A DNA stretch of 64,000 bases from NCBI GenBank assembly GCA_016722375.1, contig JADKJG010000003.1, forward strand, positions 124,001 through 188,000. The letters run 5' to 3'. Under the pieces are notes generated by a model. It searched no databases. It was given only the letters and a program-made list of their open reading frames with translations, and had not been told where the DNA came from. Origin of the DNA: Bacteroidota bacterium. GTDB lineage: Bacteria > Bacteroidota > Bacteroidia > Chitinophagales > LD1. Shown here in pieces: positions 63,411 to 64,000 of this stretch. Every line of letters starts with the position of its first letter. Positions within the stretch are counted from its first letter, which is position 1. Made by a program: the position numbers and the translations under genes.

Positions 63411-64000
63411 TCACTCCGAAATAATATGCACTTCGGTCCGGCGGTTTTTTTGACGGCCTTGTGATGTGTCATTATGAGCAATAGGTTTGGTGTCGCCATA
63501 TCCTTTGGCTTGCACTCGCTCTTCGGCGATTCCTTTTTTCTGTAAATATTGTTTCACCGCGTTAGCGCGGTCTTCTGAAAGTTTTTGGTTCGCTTCCGGC
63601 TGGCCTACATTGTCGGTATGGCCTGCTATCTCGATTACCAATTCCTTTTTGATGTTCATGTATTCTGCCAATTCATTCAACTCTTTATTTGATTCAGCAC
63701 GCAGAGAAGATTTGCCCGAATCGAAAAATACATTGTCCAACGTGAAAGTACGCGGCGGAGTAATCGTGATGGTATAATCAAAAGTGAGGCGCTTTTCGTT
63801 AGGCACATCCAACACGGCTGATTCTATATCCTGTGTGAAAGCCTTGTATTTTACTTTATACTTCACCCCTACCGGCAGCAACAGGGAGAACTTACCATCT
63901 GCTTTTGTCACGCCTGAAAATTTCTTTCCATCCTTTAAAGAAGTAAAACTGACCACCTGATTTTCCTGCGGTTTCTTTTTGTCGTTCACCACCAACACAT
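63411..64000 (-). CDS. OmpA-family C-terminal peptidoglycan-binding protein (partial)
   Basis: The gene runs off the window end, so the true start is unknown; 195 residues are visible. The front part is a carboxypeptidase-regulatory/Ig-like domain (FTSLKDGKKFSGVTKADGKF, SLLLPVGVKYKVKYKAFTQD). The end is an OmpA domain: DNVFFDSGKSSLRAESNKEL, VIEIAGHTDNVGQPEANQKL, SEDRANAVKQYLQKKGI and YGDTKPIAHNDTSQGRQKNR with the family Asp and Arg. It would bind peptidoglycan from the outer membrane. Stop at 63411. Confidence 0.9.
   Translation of the reverse strand, partial: VLVVNDKKKPQENQVVSFTSLKDGKKFSGVTKADGKFSLLLPVGVKYKVKYKAFTQDIESAVLDVPNEKRLTFDYTITITPPRTFTLDNVFFDSGKSSLRAESNKELNELAEYMNIKKELVIEIAGHTDNVGQPEANQKLSEDRANAVKQYLQKKGIAEERVQAKGYGDTKPIAHNDTSQGRQKNRRTEVHIISE

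Noticed and set aside
1..64000. tRNA, rRNA, tmRNA, SRP, RNase P, origin of replication
   Set aside because: No cloverleaf T-loop motif, rRNA core or class-specific consensus was seen in intergenic parts; dnaA-type boxes in clusters were also not seen.

Overview
The window is a piece of a Bacteroidetes (Bacteroidota) chromosome, most like the Chitinophagales/Sphingobacteriia. The evidence is type IX secretion sorting tails, the full moxR-DUF58-BatABCDE aerotolerance operon, TAnnTTTG-type -7 promoter boxes without obvious Shine-Dalgarno sites, and Bacteroidetes-style lipoproteins and collagen-like exported proteins. No rRNA, tRNA or CRISPR array was recognised. Layout. (1) 1-1.7 kb: broken type IX secreted proteins. 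(2) 1.7-8.4 kb: an AT-rich, all-minus-strand stress/detoxification island (HPF, Dps, DsbA-like, SnoaL-like, MFS, cytosine deaminase, FMN reductase, deleted catalase) next to the last ~34 codons of a tyrosine integrase, so probably an acquired and decaying element. (3) 8.5-9.4 kb: non-coding stretch with a 21-bp tandem array and a foldable segment. (4) 9.4-17.5 kb: TerC, ABC-F ATPase, RadA, acyl-CoA transferase, KirBac channel and small membrane/lipoproteins. (5) 17.5-26.1 kb: Bat operon. (6) 26.3-46 kb: housekeeping and envelope genes (glycosyltransferase, ECF sigma factor, uvrA, gcvT, scpA, recQ, manC, aminotransferase, omega-amidase, two amidohydrolases). (7) 46.6-53 kb: ileS with a scrambled centre, lspA, diacylglycerol kinase, glycosyltransferase, feoA. 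(8) 54.6-58.8 kb: accessory region with a probable anti-phage locus (unknown gene, Abi-alpha-like protein, large foldback element, reverse transcriptase with an in-frame stop) followed by a RAYT transposase between perfectly inverted REP hairpins. (9) 58.8-62.8 kb: TetR regulator and phenylacetyl-CoA epoxidase genes paaABCD with two four-helix-bundle (IVP-family) genes inserted. (10) OmpA-type protein running off the end. The most unusual pattern is five separate intergenic tandem arrays (near 8.6, 33.2, 46.3, 53.3 and 63.0 kb). All have a period of exactly 21 bp, but each has its own unrelated unit sequence. Shared period without shared sequence points to a common process or constraint acting on unit length. 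Several genes (type IX protein, codA, terC, recQ, ileS, RT) carry single-base frameshifts or stops, several of them beside short G/C runs. Sequencing or assembly error must be excluded before calling these genes dead.
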